From contig QKWP01000215.1 of the NCBI GenBank assembly GCA_003550325.1, positions 147,260 through 211,259 of the forward strand: DNA of 64,000 bases, written 5' to 3'. Position 1 is the first letter of the stretch. Each line of letters begins with the position of its first letter. The notes under the pieces are model-generated. The model was not told where the DNA came from. It did not search any database and saw only the letters and a list, made by a program, of their open reading frames with translations. Of this stretch, positions 22,783 to 33,975 are shown piece by piece. Both the position numbers and the translations under genes were made by a program. The stretch comes from Gigaspora rosea. Taxonomy: Eukaryota > Glomeromycota > Glomeromycetes > Diversisporales > Gigasporaceae.

Positions 22783-23468
22783 CCAGAATTACTTTGTCTG
22801 TGAAATGACTGTCGATGGATTAATTGTCTGTAAAATAAACATGTCGGCGAATTTATTGTCGGTGGAATGACATTCCGGTGAAGTGATTGTCGACGAAATG
22901 CGCACGAATTGTTACAAAAAGCCTTGATTAGTTAGTAATCATCATTAGGTCACCTGCACTATTTTTGTAATTAGACTGATGTCGTACATGTCGTACACCC
23001 CACCAAGGGATTGTGATACTTCCATTATAAAATTCTATTTTATTTCGATATGGTCAAAAAAAATTTTTATCCAATCCAATTCATTTTTGTAATGATTTCA
23101 TATTTGATTGGCCATAATAATTCCCTTTTATTCCATTTTTATCTTTACCTAATAATATGACCTGTTATGACCTGGTCATTTGCTAACACTGACCACGGAT
23201 ATGAAAGTCCGATTTGTATTATTACTATTTTAGTATTTATAATATATTTTCCGTTTCGCTGTGACAATAACAAATGTAAATTTTATAAAAGAGTAATTAA
23301 AAGCTGCTAATTTCTTAAAAGGTTTCTTGAATTGACATAGTCTAATTCCAAATTTCCTTGACAATTAAGTAATAAAGTACTGTAAGTATTATAACGGAAT
23401 TTTATGTTTATCAGATATATAGCGAGGCGATAATGGTTTCAAAATGCTGGATGTAGTATTATTAAATG

Positions 23469-23609
23469 TTAGGGATGATCATGAAATCAGATGGTGAAAT
23501 TTGGTTCTATTTTTTTTATGGTTGTGTTTGAATTTAGGGTTAGAGTTATTAATATATTTTTCAAATTGACCAAATTTCATCATCATCCGATTTCAAGATC
23601 ATCCGCGGC
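23469..23609. mobile_element. MITE 6 upstream of paralog B
   Basis: Inverted ends share GGATGATC, TGAAATC and GGTGAAATTTGG / TGATGAAATTTGG. The direct repeat ATTAAATG flanks it (23,461-23,468 and 23,610-23,617). A TTTAGGGTTAGAGTT motif lies in the middle. It ends about 140 bp before the start codon of paralog B, so it may lie in its promoter. Confidence 0.65.
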
Positions 23610-23751
23610 ATTAAATGCAGTGCCCAGCATTCTATAAATGGGTAACCATTATGGCCTGTATCTCAGATTATGCAATCAAATTTTAATATTATTGTTAATG
23701 TTTTATTTCAAAGTAAATCATATACTCACCAATAACTTTTTTAAAAGTAGA

Positions 23752-24498
23752 ATGTCTCATCTTAATGGATCAAATGATGAAAATAATGTAACTCAACCAC
23801 CTGCTTTTTCATCATTTCAAACTGACTTGACCCCAAGGGCTAAGACAAAAATAAAATTAAGATTTATATTAGTTATATTTCTCGCTATCCATATACCACT
23901 TGTGCTTTACTTTATTCTTTCAAGAACTATCTTGGCATTAGCTATATCAATTATTCCACCAACTATTTCAATAATCCTTAATTTTATCATTTATAAACAA
24001 TTTGATGTTATAGGAATGCTTAGTGTAATCGGATGGATTTCTGCAATTATATTGGCATCATTTCAAAAAGTTTCAAAATTTTATTCATTAGGAGTATCAT
24101 TTGTATTTGGTGTAATAGGTCTGGTACTAGTTATTACTTTAATTCCGATCAAGGTTGGATCATTTGAGATGCGACCTTTTTTATATTATTGTAGTAAACA
24201 TTTTAATATAGGAAATTATCAAGGTTTAACAAAAGATGAACCTTTTCCTGACCGTTGTGAAAGATATTGGAAAACTTATGCATCGTTCCGAAGACCACTT
24301 ATCATCGTAACAGCAGTTTGGGGATTTGTATTTCTCCTTGAATTGCTAATCCGTATTATCATTGTTTACAAAGCAAATGGGTTTGATCCTGACAATTATG
24401 TTTTTTATTACTCATTTCCTTTTTTAAGTGTATTTACTGTCATTTATATTACCTGGTTACGAAGAAAACAACTTAAAAAACTGTTTTGTCCTGCTTAA
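23752..24498 (+). CDS. VC0807-like six-span membrane protein, paralog B
   Basis: I choose the ATG at 23,752 (MSHLNGSNDENNV), giving 248 residues, because it aligns with the soluble N terminus of paralog A. The open frame goes on upstream to an ATG at 23,638 that would add 38 residues including a stray hydrophobic segment. The six-segment plan, the SIIPPTISIILNF segment, the GSFEMRPFLYYCSKHFNIG loop and the RCERYWKTYASFRRPLIIV segment match paralog A. The DPR..LLRES stretch is changed to SKFYSLGVS, and the C-terminal tail is shorter (RRKQLKKLFCPA). It is a diverged duplicate, function unknown, expected in a membrane. MITE 6 lies just upstream and MITE 7 just downstream. Confidence 0.85.
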   Translation: MSHLNGSNDENNVTQPPAFSSFQTDLTPRAKTKIKLRFILVIFLAIHIPLVLYFILSRTILALAISIIPPTISIILNFIIYKQFDVIGMLSVIGWISAIILASFQKVSKFYSLGVSFVFGVIGLVLVITLIPIKVGSFEMRPFLYYCSKHFNIGNYQGLTKDEPFPDRCERYWKTYASFRRPLIIVTAVWGFVFLLELLIRIIIVYKANGFDPDNYVFYYSFPFLSVFTVIYITWLRRKQLKKLFCPA

Positions 24499-24647
24499 TT
24501 ATATAATACATGGTTAAATACCTTTTTTTAAAAATCAATTATATATGCATATATTTTTTAAATTCATCAATTAATAAATTGACTTTAAATATTGTGCTCG
24601 CTTGTAGGTTTAGGTGTCAATGTAAAATTAATAAAGCTATAATTATT

Positions 24648-24833
24648 TGTCGGGAGTGATGCTGAAATTTTGATCTATTTTGATATGAAATTTTAAAAAT
24701 TTTTTTGGGTGTTTTTTCTTATGGGGTTAGGGTAAGGTTTGGGTAGATTTGATATTTTAAGAGTATATATGGATTTTAGCAGCCTTATAGTTTTCAAATC
24801 GAGACCCCAAATTACAGCATCATCCGATGTCAG
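24648..24833. mobile_element. MITE 7 downstream of paralog B
   Basis: Inverted ends GTCGGGAGTGATGCTGAAAT and ATCGGATGATGCTGTAAT are flanked by ATTATTT on both sides, at a small offset. The inside has GGGGTTAGGGTAAGG. The ends resemble those of MITE 6. Confidence 0.55.
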
Positions 24834-24839
24834 CATTAT

Positions 24840-25208
24840 TTAACTTCTTTTTATTGTTTCGACTTTTGATTATTTAATATTTTTTTCTTCAAAAATTAGT
24901 GTTATTTTGCTTTCACGTATTTGAAAATATTCTACGATATTTATTTATTTATATTGTATAGCCACGAAATAACGTGCAGGAATGTAATTCCAATTTCAAT
25001 ATAATTAAGTTTAATGCGGACCAAAATTCGAAAAATCACGTCCCCCTGTTGGTTATATGTATACTATTTTATTTACTTCTATTTCTTTATTTTTTATTTT
25101 GCTTTTTTTGTATTTTGAAATTAATTATGCTTTTAGTTATTTGTTAAAGAATTTGCAAATAGGATTTCAATTTTATCAATGTAAAACTGTTATATATCTA
25201 TGAACCAG
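24840..25208. other. Intergenic; nothing recognised
   Basis: AT-rich DNA with T-rich runs near 25,080-25,110. No ORF or repeat boundary. Confidence 0.5.
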
Positions 25209-25619
25209 TGTCACGCAGTGGGGTTTTACTATTAAAGTCCACTCGCTTGGCAATATGATAACTGACGTATCGTAAAGGCACTACCATCTAATAGATACTT
25301 CACACAGATAAGTTTATTCACTAAGAGATATACGATTACACAAGTTCGTTAACACAAAGTTATTTATTACCAGAAGAGAAGCTAACTGATCTTTATTATT
25401 TTTGCTTCGCTTATATACATTCTTTGACCCTCATTATTTACATCATAAATCGATCATACAACCTTGGCTCTTATATCACTGCATATTTCTTTATGCATCA
25501 TTAATCATCTCATTTCGGTATGCAATTCTAACCCTCCCGATTAACACCCGATCATAACATTCGATCACCACGTGCGTACCCGATCACTAGTCACATGGGT
25601 ATCGCGCAGCACCGTAACA
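25209..25619 (-). repeat. Probable solo LTR
   Basis: A 411-bp block, richer in GC than its surroundings, starts TGTCACGC and ends GTAACA. Read on the minus strand it has TG...CA ends, a TATATAAGCG TATA-like box in the middle and an AATAAAG signal 20-30 bp after it, the order expected in an LTR. The flanks ACCAG and GCCAG match at 4 of 5 bases, fitting a 5-bp target duplication. No internal retroelement sequence is next to it. An A16 run follows at 25,632. Confidence 0.6.
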
Positions 25620-26286
25620 GCCAGTCATTAATAAAAAAAAAAAAAAAACTGGTGATTAATTTAACCAGGACCAGACTAGATCGGTCATAAAAGTGAAAAA
25701 ATATCTATGCATTATTGTTGCGAAGCCAATTCAAATTGAAGCTTTTTTAAATAAAGCTTCAAAAATGTTTAAACCAATCGGTGAATGAAAATGTGCACCC
25801 GTATATTATGTAACACTGTATAATAAATATATGTGGCAATAACACTGTAACTGAGTAGAGCAATAAAATACAAAAATAAAACAGGAAATATGATTATACG
25901 GTTCGAAGTTTGTCAAAATCGAATAACATAATGATTGCACAAAGATTAAAAGGAAAATTTTAAGGAAGTTTTATAAGTTTTAAGAAAAATTTTTAGCACT
26001 GACTAGAATACCATTTGAACATTCACAGCTTACACAGGTCAAATTTAAAATTTCGACAGAATTTCTGTGAGATATCAGTGGAATATCGGATGTTTGTAAA
26101 CTTGATAGCAACCCGATGTTTGGCGCATATTGCGGCTTATTGTTAAAATCGTGATTTGCGACATTAGAGGATTCAATTTTCTTTCTTTAATTATACATAG
26201 ATCGTTCATTTCTAATTTGGTGAAGATAAATTACTTACCGTTTTATTCAACTCATCGAGGTGGAAACTTATAAAGTACGTTCAACG

Positions 26287-26694
26287 TGTTGGCGCGTATA
26301 CGTGCTATAAAAGGTAAAATTTTCAATGAAATTGAATGTTCAGAATAATGAAATCATAGTACGCTAAGACTATGCTAAGTGTGCTGAATAACACATCAAT
26401 GTGTTAGGCAGCACGTTGATGTGTCATATCTGATATAATAAATTTAAATGTATATAAACGAACGAATTTTACTTCAATAAAGGCAGAGAGTTTTCCTTTC
26501 GTTTTACCCAAAATAATAAAGGAAGTAAGCTAGTGTAGTGTATATAAACGAACGAATTTTGCTTCAATAAAGGCAGAGAGTTTTCCTTTCGTTTTACCCA
26601 AAATAATAAAGGAAGTAAGCTAGTATAGTGCTGAAGAGACCTTTATTCGAATAAATCAGAAACTTATCTCCCAGTAACTATTAGAGTTAAATCA
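26287..26694 (+). repeat. LTR-like repeat, copy 1
   Basis: Starts TGTTGGCGCG and ends TTAGAGTTAAATCA. It shares with 29,377-29,644 a run of AACRTGTTRG words, TTTAAATGTATATAAA and a block from CCTTTCG to GCAAGCTAGTGTAGTG (with small changes), ending in AACTATTAGAGTTAAATCA. It may be a solo LTR with TATATAAACG as TATA box, but no target duplication was found. It contains the 90-bp tandem duplication described next. Confidence 0.4.
26451..26630 (+). repeat. 90-bp perfect-phase tandem duplication
   Basis: Two adjacent 90-bp units, 26,451-26,540 and 26,541-26,630, both start TATATAAACGAACGAATTTT and differ at only two positions. The unit includes the TATA-like box and AATAATAAAGG, so the core promoter-like part of the LTR-like repeat has been doubled recently. 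Confidence 0.9.
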
Positions 26695-27214
26695 GTATGC
26701 CACTACATACTCACCCGAATAATAGCTACACAATCAAATAGATATCACATTCTAGATAGGCCTATTAAACATCTGATACTTCTATTGTAAAATATCAGAT
26801 ATTTGATATTTGTAAATAGAAGTGTTAGATATCAAATAGACCTATTGGAAGCGATATCTATCAGATGGACCACAATACACATCAAATATTAGGCAGCTAT
26901 CGACTTTATAAATATCTGATATTCCACTGATATTCCACTGATAGATATCTCACAGAAATTCTGTCAAAATTTTAAAGTTCGATCTGTGTTAAAGGATTCG
27001 ACAATGTTGTCATTGTTGTGTTTGTACAATTGTTGGAATTATTAATATTTTTGTTAAATCTTGCCTAGAATAAAATCTATAATTGTGAACAGGGATGCCG
27101 GATAATTGATTGTGGAGAAAATTAATGTAAATATGGAATTATTTGATCTCAATTGATTGTATAGATGCAGACATATGTTAATGCCATAACTGATCTTAAC
27201 GTCAATTGGATGTA

Positions 27215-27505
27215 ACAAAGACGTGATTATACGTCAAAAAGTCATAACTAACCTTTTGCTGTAACACCTGATGTGTGCTGTAACACCTGACGTGTGGTGT
27301 AACACCTGACGTGTGCCATAATATCTGATATGTGCTATAATATCTGTAATATCTGATATTTGCCTTAACATTTGAATTGTGCTACAACTAATCACACTTG
27401 TCATGTGTCGTAACAGTTGACCCGTGCTGTAATGATTGACTTGTGCTGCAACATTTGGCTCGTGCTGCAAAATTTGATGTGTGTCGAAAATTTTGATATA
27501 TGCAT
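27215..27505. repeat. Degenerate 19-20-bp minisatellite
   Basis: Around a dozen units of GTGCTGTAACACCTGACGT with increasing divergence to the right (GTGCTATAATATCTG, GTGCTGCAACATTTGGCTC). The 78-residue minus-strand frame (27,234-27,470) is a translation of the repeat and not a gene. Confidence 0.8.
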
Positions 27506-27743
27506 AATATTTAATAATATGTGCAATTGCATTTACAAAATTGCGAAAATTTTACTGAAATCATAAAAAAATTTCTTTTATTTGTGTAGCCAAATCTACT
27601 ATAATATATTGCACTATATAATTTAGCCAATTATTATATCATTGATCAAATTTCGGTTAATATTACAAATTGCAATAAATTTAAAGTCCAGAATAACCCA
27701 GTAAAATCAACTTACATTTTTTAGTTATGGCTTTGGCTCAATG

Positions 27744-27995
27744 TAGAGTTGGGCAACGAAACCCGAAACTATATATAAAATCCCGAAACCTTTCCCGAAA
27801 CCCCGAAACCTTTTCTGAACTTTATACTATACTGAAAGAGTTAGAATTTTAATTTTAGACTTTAAGACATAAAGTACATGATAATTAGATTGCATTTCAG
27901 AAATATTTTGGTTACTTTATAGTAAATGTGCATTAGTTATTAACATTCCAATTTGAAGGTTTCGGAAAGGTTTCGGGTTTCGGGTCACAACTCTA
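27744..27995. mobile_element. hAT-like MITE with CCCGAAAC arms (8-bp target duplication)
   Basis: Ends TAGAGTTGGGCAACGAAACC and TAGAGTTGTGACCCGAAACC are inverted, followed by repeated CCCGAAACC words. The perfect direct repeat GCTCAATG flanks it (27,736-27,743 and 27,996-28,003). At 252 bp it has no ORF. Confidence 0.8.
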
Positions 27996-28003
27996 GCTCA
28001 ATG

Positions 28004-29376
28004 TTAGAATCTAAAGTGATGCAAATATATGTTCAAATTATGACATTAATTTATTTAATGATCATAATATCTTGAAGAAAATACCTGTTGTTATAGTAAT
28101 GCTGTATTCACTATTTTATTTTTAAATATGAAGATGCCTTTATTTTTATATAGTTATTTGTTTGCAATAAGTTCAATATTGAACAGTCAAAATTTGATTT
28201 CTAGACTTTAGTTCATATCAATAATATAGTGTTAATGTTTGAAATTAATGAATGCATTGTTTTTTAGTTTCAAAGTGCCTGTTTTTGGGACTAGTATTTA
28301 TTAGTTAATTTCGGAAGCATTACATGGATGAAAGTACAACTAGCCACATGTGGAACTTTTGGTTGCTATTTATAGACACCTCCCATTCACATCGGCCGCT
28401 TTTACACTTTTTGGATTTTTACAAATGTAACGGTCAGTATCTTTTACATGTGTAATATATACTACAACTACTATTAATAAAATATATAGTATAAATATAA
28501 TAAATGTAATATATGTAATAAATGATATAAATATAATGTATGTGATATCTAGAATATAAGCTATAAATATGACATCTTTCAGATATGTCGATCTACGATT
28601 TTTGCCCGCAGCAATCTCCTAGCCAATCAGATTGCTGATCTATTAATAAGTATAGGAGTAAATGTTTGACAACTCTTATCTTGGCAACCAGGGGTCGTAC
28701 AGGGACGTACTATAGCTCATTCGAACCGTCTCAGCGAGCTGAGTCGAATGGTGGTGATTTGATTAAATTCCAATCACTGGTTCCAAAGTTATGTCCGTTT
28801 TTGTGATGTTTTTATAGGGCAACAGTCTCCATGTATTAGATATATCTCCCTATAATCATCTCCTGCAACTGATATTCATATATTTATATCTCTTTCACTG
28901 TACATGGTTGGAGTGTAAATTGGCACTATTGTTTATATTGTTTTACCAATTCTTCCAATCAACTGTTACAATATATAAAAAATAAAAAACATAAAGATAT
29001 TATCAATACATACATTTTGTAAAGAAAAAAAAGAAACAAAAACATTAATGTTAATAGCAGTTTATTGCATTTGGGTGCAATAAATTTTTTCAATTTCATT
29101 TATATGTCTAAAACTATATCTTAAAAAATTTATAGTCAATTAAAAATTGCAATTATTAATGAATTTTACTAACTATAGAATAGCTGCACAGTATGTGATG
29201 GCATGCAGGACCAGTACGATTAGTATCTGTTAATTTAATAGATCACCTCTTTAGTTAGTATAGATAACTTTCATTTTTATTTTTGTATAATTTATTAAAT
29301 GTTAGTCAAAATCTGTGTAAACTTAATTATTGACATATTATTACCCTTTTTTGTAAATTTTCATAACACATTAACA
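28004..29376. other. Intergenic with one short palindromic block
   Basis: Mostly AT-rich. 28,600-28,830 is less AT-rich and contains the palindrome CATTCGAACCGTCTC ... GAGCTGAGTCGAATG near 28,720-28,752. (ATATA)-rich repeats lie at 28,470-28,570. No gene is seen. Confidence 0.5.
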
Positions 29377-29644
29377 TGTTAGCACATATACATGTTAAGA
29401 GTACAAATTATAGCATATCAACATGTTAGGCTTAGTAGTATTAATGTTAAATAGCATATAGCATGTTAAACAACTTATTAACATACCAAATAACACATTA
29501 ACATGTCGTATATAAATTTAAATGTATAAAGAGGGCAACAAGTATAGAAGTTCCTTTCGATTTTACTAAAGAAAATAAAGAAAGCAAGCTAGTGTAGTGA
29601 GTAAATCAAAAACTTATTTTCTATCAACTATTAGAGTTAAATCA
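29377..29644 (+). repeat. LTR-like repeat, copy 2
   Basis: A diverged, shorter copy of 26,287-26,694. It starts TGTTAGCACATATAC, has TATATAAATTTAAATG, and ends TTAGAGTTAAATCA followed by GCC. It lacks the 90-bp duplication. A TA-flanked MITE begins 13 bp further on. Confidence 0.4.
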
Positions 29645-29656
29645 GCCAAATATATA

Positions 29657-29972
29657 CCGTATATTCCCGAAAATAAGCAACCTTTTTTTGGCCAAAATAT
29701 TACACGAAAAAACGAGGGGGTTGCTTATTTTCAAAATATTGAATTTTTAGAAAAATTGAAAAACGTACTAATAAAAGTTGTCCAAATAACACCAAATTTT
29801 TACTGTAGGTGTATTTTTATGCGCTGAATAACTTTACTTAATCGACTTTTTGAGGTTTACTTAGTATAAAAAAAGTTTTATATGTAGCAACTGCCAATGC
29901 GTTTTTTGGAAATTTTGAAAAAATCAGGGGGGTTGCTTATTTTTGGAGTAGCTTATTTTCAGGAATCTACGG
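29657..29972. mobile_element. Tc1/mariner-like MITE (TA target)
   Basis: Inverted ends CCGTATATTCCCGAAAATAA and CCGTAGATTCCTGAAAATAA are flanked by TA on both sides (29,655-29,656 and 29,973-29,974). It contains at 29,824-29,890 the module found also in the elements at 44-47 kb and 60-62 kb. The 76-residue frame at 29,597-29,827 overlaps the element edge and is not a gene. Confidence 0.75.
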
Positions 29973-29974
29973 TA

Positions 29975-30839
29975 TGCTCTCCCACCTTAATTGTTGCAGT
30001 AGGAATTGTAGTAATTGTAGTGATCTATGAATTTGATCAAAAACTATATACATTGTGAGGGCAAAAATGAACCTTATATCTAAAAGTCACTACTATCCAC
30101 TATTAAATCCAACTAAAATCAATGCTATCTAACCTAATAACAGTAAAGCTTCGATTAAGGTATCAATAAATTTGGTCTAAATAACTAGGGTCAGAATAAA
30201 GCTCGAGCTCTAGATTATATCACAAGACTCTAATATGAGATCATAGGATTTGGTCTTTATTATGGATTTTATGTATCAAAAGATGTTATTATTAATTCAA
30301 GGATCTTTCTGGATAATTACTAGAGCTAATACTTGCTAGTGGGGAGAAAATATACAAGACCTCCTTTTCACTTCAATAAAGTATAATTCTCAAGTTGAGT
30401 TCTAACCTTCTAAAAAAGTGTAAAAGTGTTAGCTCTAAGAAAGTTACTATTTAACCCAAAACCGTTGTAATAAATTACTTATTGAATTTACCTTGCCACT
30501 TAGAATATTTATTATTCTAAGTAAAGTTATGTCATTAGTTGTATCTTTGTAGTATAACACAGTTAAAGAAAGAAAGATTAATAACCTTTTATACAAAAAC
30601 ATAAATCGATTAAACCTGATTTATTAAACAATTAATAAATTCCATTGTTAGATTAATCATTCACATTGTTCTTGATCACATGATGATTGTTAATGACATT
30701 AACAATTGCATTAGAGCCTTGCAGCTAGAATAAAGAAGAAGAATTATATAAATAGAGTAAGAATTGAACCAATAGAAGAACTATTTACAAGAAATTCAAA
30801 GAATACTTATTTTTAGTAATCAATTTTTTTGGACATATA
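29975..30839. other. Intergenic; nothing recognised
   Basis: AT-rich DNA with no long frame, TIR pair or RNA gene that I can support. Confidence 0.5.
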
Positions 30840-31194
30840 GGCCCGCAAAAGTAGAAACCAGACAATTTGGCAGATCACGGGTTTTGAAAAATCAGCAATA
30901 ACTATTGTTACACAAAATCAAAACAATCTAAAAATAGTATATTCATGATTAACAAACCTGTTTAAACAGGATTATTAGATCTGTAGACCTGTAGATTGCT
31001 TTTAAAATCTTAGTAAATCTATTTTTAGATTACAGCATCAAAAGCTTTTAATCATTGTATCACAAAAATTTATTAAGTAATCAGACTTTCATTATTAAGT
31101 AAAATAGTTTGAGCTTTAAATTTTACACTTGATCAATCAGACAGGTTAATTTTCAAAAAATTGTCAAATTGTCTGGTTTCTACTTTTGAGGGCC
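30840..31194. mobile_element. TIR element with long near-perfect ends
   Basis: The first 30 bases and the inverse of the last 30 differ at about one position (GGCCCGCAAAAG versus GGCCCTCAAAAG, then TAGAAACCAGACAATTTG in both). CATATA flanks both sides (30,834-30,839 and 31,195-31,200), a 6-bp duplication. At 355 bp it has no ORF. The superfamily is uncertain from a 6-bp duplication. Confidence 0.75.
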
Positions 31195-31200
31195 CATATA

Positions 31201-31993
31201 TCCATTTTCAATTGAATATATGTCAAAAAATAATTGAAACCAATTGGACATGCCAACTTAGCTTATTTTCATTTGATCATGCTGCAGCAAGACACTAAAA
31301 GAACTTTGAGAACTAGACAAATCAACTATACTCCTTTTTGCCTACCAATTCAAGGTTTAAAAGTCTTGTACAATTAAAAGGCATTGGTTTGATTAGATAG
31401 TAGATTGTTAGTAGTTTTTAGCAATATACTCAATACTCACCACTCTCACAACATGCAAACATGTAATTATTGATAAGCCATTGTGGTTTATATCTGTAAT
31501 AATGAAAAGGTGAATTAGTATATATTAGATTATTACAATTTCTATTGTAAATTATTGTAAATTACTATAAAAATTCTGTTATAAACTTACTTAGTATATA
31601 ATATGTTTTAAAATTAAGTTTGCAACAAAATTATTGTGGCTTCTATCAAGTAAATATTCTCATACAAAACTTACTCATTATTCTAATAATTACAAAATGT
31701 GAAGTTGAGTTAGTTTTAGTTAAAATTATTATATCTTTTATTATGATTTACTGTTATAAACCTTACCTCTGGTAATACACAGTATATAACTCTAATGCAT
31801 GCTATTAACATTGTCCATATCTCAATCTAATTTCAAAGATACAAAGTGCACATGACGAATGGAAGTCGATTATTTAAATCTCAAAAATACAAAGTGTATG
31901 TAACAAATAAAAGTTGATTTTTAAAAAAATTTTAATTCATAGTAATAGATCAATTACGAATTATAATGAATCTATTATGACATTAACATACAT
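31201..31993. other. Intergenic; nothing recognised
   Basis: AT-rich DNA. The 105-residue frame at 31,914-32,231 runs across the LINE poly-A tail and its 3' untranslated region, so it is not a gene. Confidence 0.5.
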
Positions 31994-32459
31994 GTTTTTT
32001 TTTTTTTTTTTATTATTTATTAATGTCAAGTACAGAAATAGGATAGTAAGTTACAATTATATCAGGATGATATATAAAGAAATACTATATTTAAAATTTC
32101 TAACTAATCATCTAATAATCTATGCAATAGGACAAGCCTATCACTTGCAGTCAGGGCTAACCATTAAACTGCTACAGAAAGAAGATGTGACATTTCACCT
32201 CATACTTTTCTATTTTAAACTAAAAGGTTAAATTTTTAGTTTAAGAAAGCTAGAGGAAACCAAAAGTAGCAAAAAGATTTAGATATTAGTGAAAAATAGA
32301 TAAGATATTGTAATTTTGTGAGTACCATTTAAGTATATATAGATCTAAGTCATAGTTTGATTGAGATAGTGGTTGGGTAGTATTAATAGTACTTTGAGGA
32401 AAGTATATTTTTTTGTTTCTAGTTTTGTAATTAATTTTTCATGCAGATTCCCAATTGTG

Positions 32460-32849
32460 TTAAATTATATTTCTTGGTGTCCAGATCTCTTTTATGAACC
32501 AATCTAATAGATTGTTGGATAGTTTGATGAAAAAATTTGTTGTGTGTTTGGTAAGAAGTTGTTTTAGGGACTGAAGAATATTTTGAGGTATTGTGCCAAG
32601 AATAAATAGTAAAATACAGAAAGAGAGTTGAAAAGGAGGTTTAATAAGATTTTTGATTAATATATTAACAGTAATGTTTTCAATTTGAAGTTCTTGTTTG
32701 GTTTGAGTAATTATTTTGTAAAAAGAGTTTATAAGTGGAGTTTTAACTGAAGGGCAGTTAAATAAATGTAATATGTCTTCTGTTTGTTTACAGCTTGCAC
32801 AGTTTGTTGTAAGGTATAAGTAAGGGTATCGAAGGTTTAAATTTTGCAT
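32460..32849 (-). pseudogene. LINE ORF2 C-terminal end with CCHC motif
   Basis: A frame of 129 residues with CASCKQTEDILHLFNC, the CX2C...H...C arrangement common at the C terminus of LINE ORF2 proteins, where it is thought to help nucleic-acid binding. The stop at 32,460 is the natural end of ORF2. It is separated from the RNase H part by at least one stop and a frame change. Confidence 0.6.
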
Positions 32850-32929
32850 AGTTGGTAGATTGTTGAGTAGGATTTTGAGATAGGTTGTATATAAATAAAA
32901 GTTATAGTTGTAGGAGTTAATTATGTTGA

Positions 32930-33822
32930 AAAATAACTGAATATAAATAAAGGTAGATTTTGAAGGGATTTAAGTTGAAGAAGGTTATTAGTATTTTGAA
33001 TAAGAAGAATATTTTTAATAAATTTGCGAAGTTTGAATGTGATAGTGAGTTCTTTCCAAGAAAAGAAGGATGGAGGAAGAAGGTAGTTTGAATTTATTTC
33101 AATAAGCTTTTTATTAGTGCCACTTTTAGCAAGATGGTCAGCATTTGTGTGTAATGCATTATTTGAGTGAGCTTTAATTTTGTGTAAAGTTATTGAAATA
33201 TTTCAGTAATTAAGAAGATAATTTATATTGTGTATAATGTCCCAATTTGGAAATTTAATTAAAGTGTTTGAGAGTATGGTAGGTTCTGTAAAATTTGTAT
33301 TATAGATGCATTATCTATATGAATATTGATTGATGTATTATTTGGTATTATAAGCAGAAGATAGAAAATAGATTCAGTTTCTGCGCGTGTTGAATTTGGT
33401 GCATTTGGTATTGCTGCACAGAATTTAATTCTAATTTGGTTATCTAAAATCCAACCTATACCAGTTCGGCTATTTGGTGTTTGAGAATGAACTATTGAAG
33501 CATCTGAATAGAAATGTAGATTATTTAGGGGTATTGTTTTAATAAGATTATAGAGATAAATTAATTCTTCTTGATAAGAGGGAGTTATAACTATATTTTT
33601 AATTTGTTCAGTATTTTGATCTAGAATGCTAATTGAAAGATTTGTTGGAGGTGAGGGTATATATAGTTGAGAGTGTATTTGGCAAAGAGCTTGAATTTCT
33701 TGGTGGTTAATAGATAATTTGAATGATATAGTTTGGTCTATTTTTTGTTTTTGTGATTTGCATGTGAGATAAATTAAATTTTTTGGTGATAGTATTTGTG
33801 TTTGTGCTAATGGAGTTAAGAG
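32930..33822 (-). pseudogene. LINE ORF2 RNase H domain
   Basis: The frame from 33,822 down to 33,259 contains HFYSDASIV, then NSTRAETESIFYLLL, then INIHIDNASIIQIL, which supply the Asp, Glu and Asp of the RNase H active site. The last conserved block, KIKAHSNNALHTNADHLAKS, follows after a frameshift near 33,250-33,140. The domain would remove the RNA strand during reverse transcription. Its upstream continuation is at 36,426, on the far side of the inserted hAT element. The ATG at 33,867 lies in the hAT end and is not a real start. Confidence 0.7.
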
Positions 33823-33884
33823 TAGTGTTCCAAATTGATTAAATTTTACCAACCGGTTAGTTGCCAACTATAGTTGCCAACTAA

Positions 33885-33975
33885 CCGGTTACGCATATCA
33901 TGTGACTAATTTAACTGATTAGTTGGTTAGTTGGTTAAGTTGGTTAGTTGGTTGGTTGGTTGGTTGGTAGTTGTA
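33885..33975 (+). repeat. GGTTAGTT/GGTT microsatellite
   Basis: (GGTTAGTT)n passing into (GGTT)n near the left end of the hAT element, apparently an expansion of its AACCGGTTAGTT subterminal words. Confidence 0.8.

Larger units (their letters stand above)
26032..26989. mobile_element. TIR element with nested LTR-like repeat
   Basis: Inverted ends of about 45 bp begin ACACAGRTC and share TTAAAATTT, GACAGAATTTCTGTGAGATATC in part and GTGGAATATC. The interior holds an LTR-like repeat (26,287-26,694) and a small palindrome at about 26,725-26,870 with TAGGCCTATT arms. No transposase. A target duplication is not evident. Confidence 0.6.

Noticed and set aside
27234..27470. 78-residue ORF with repeated Ile/Tyr/His/Ser units
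   Set aside because: Product of a 19-20-bp minisatellite read on the minus strand.
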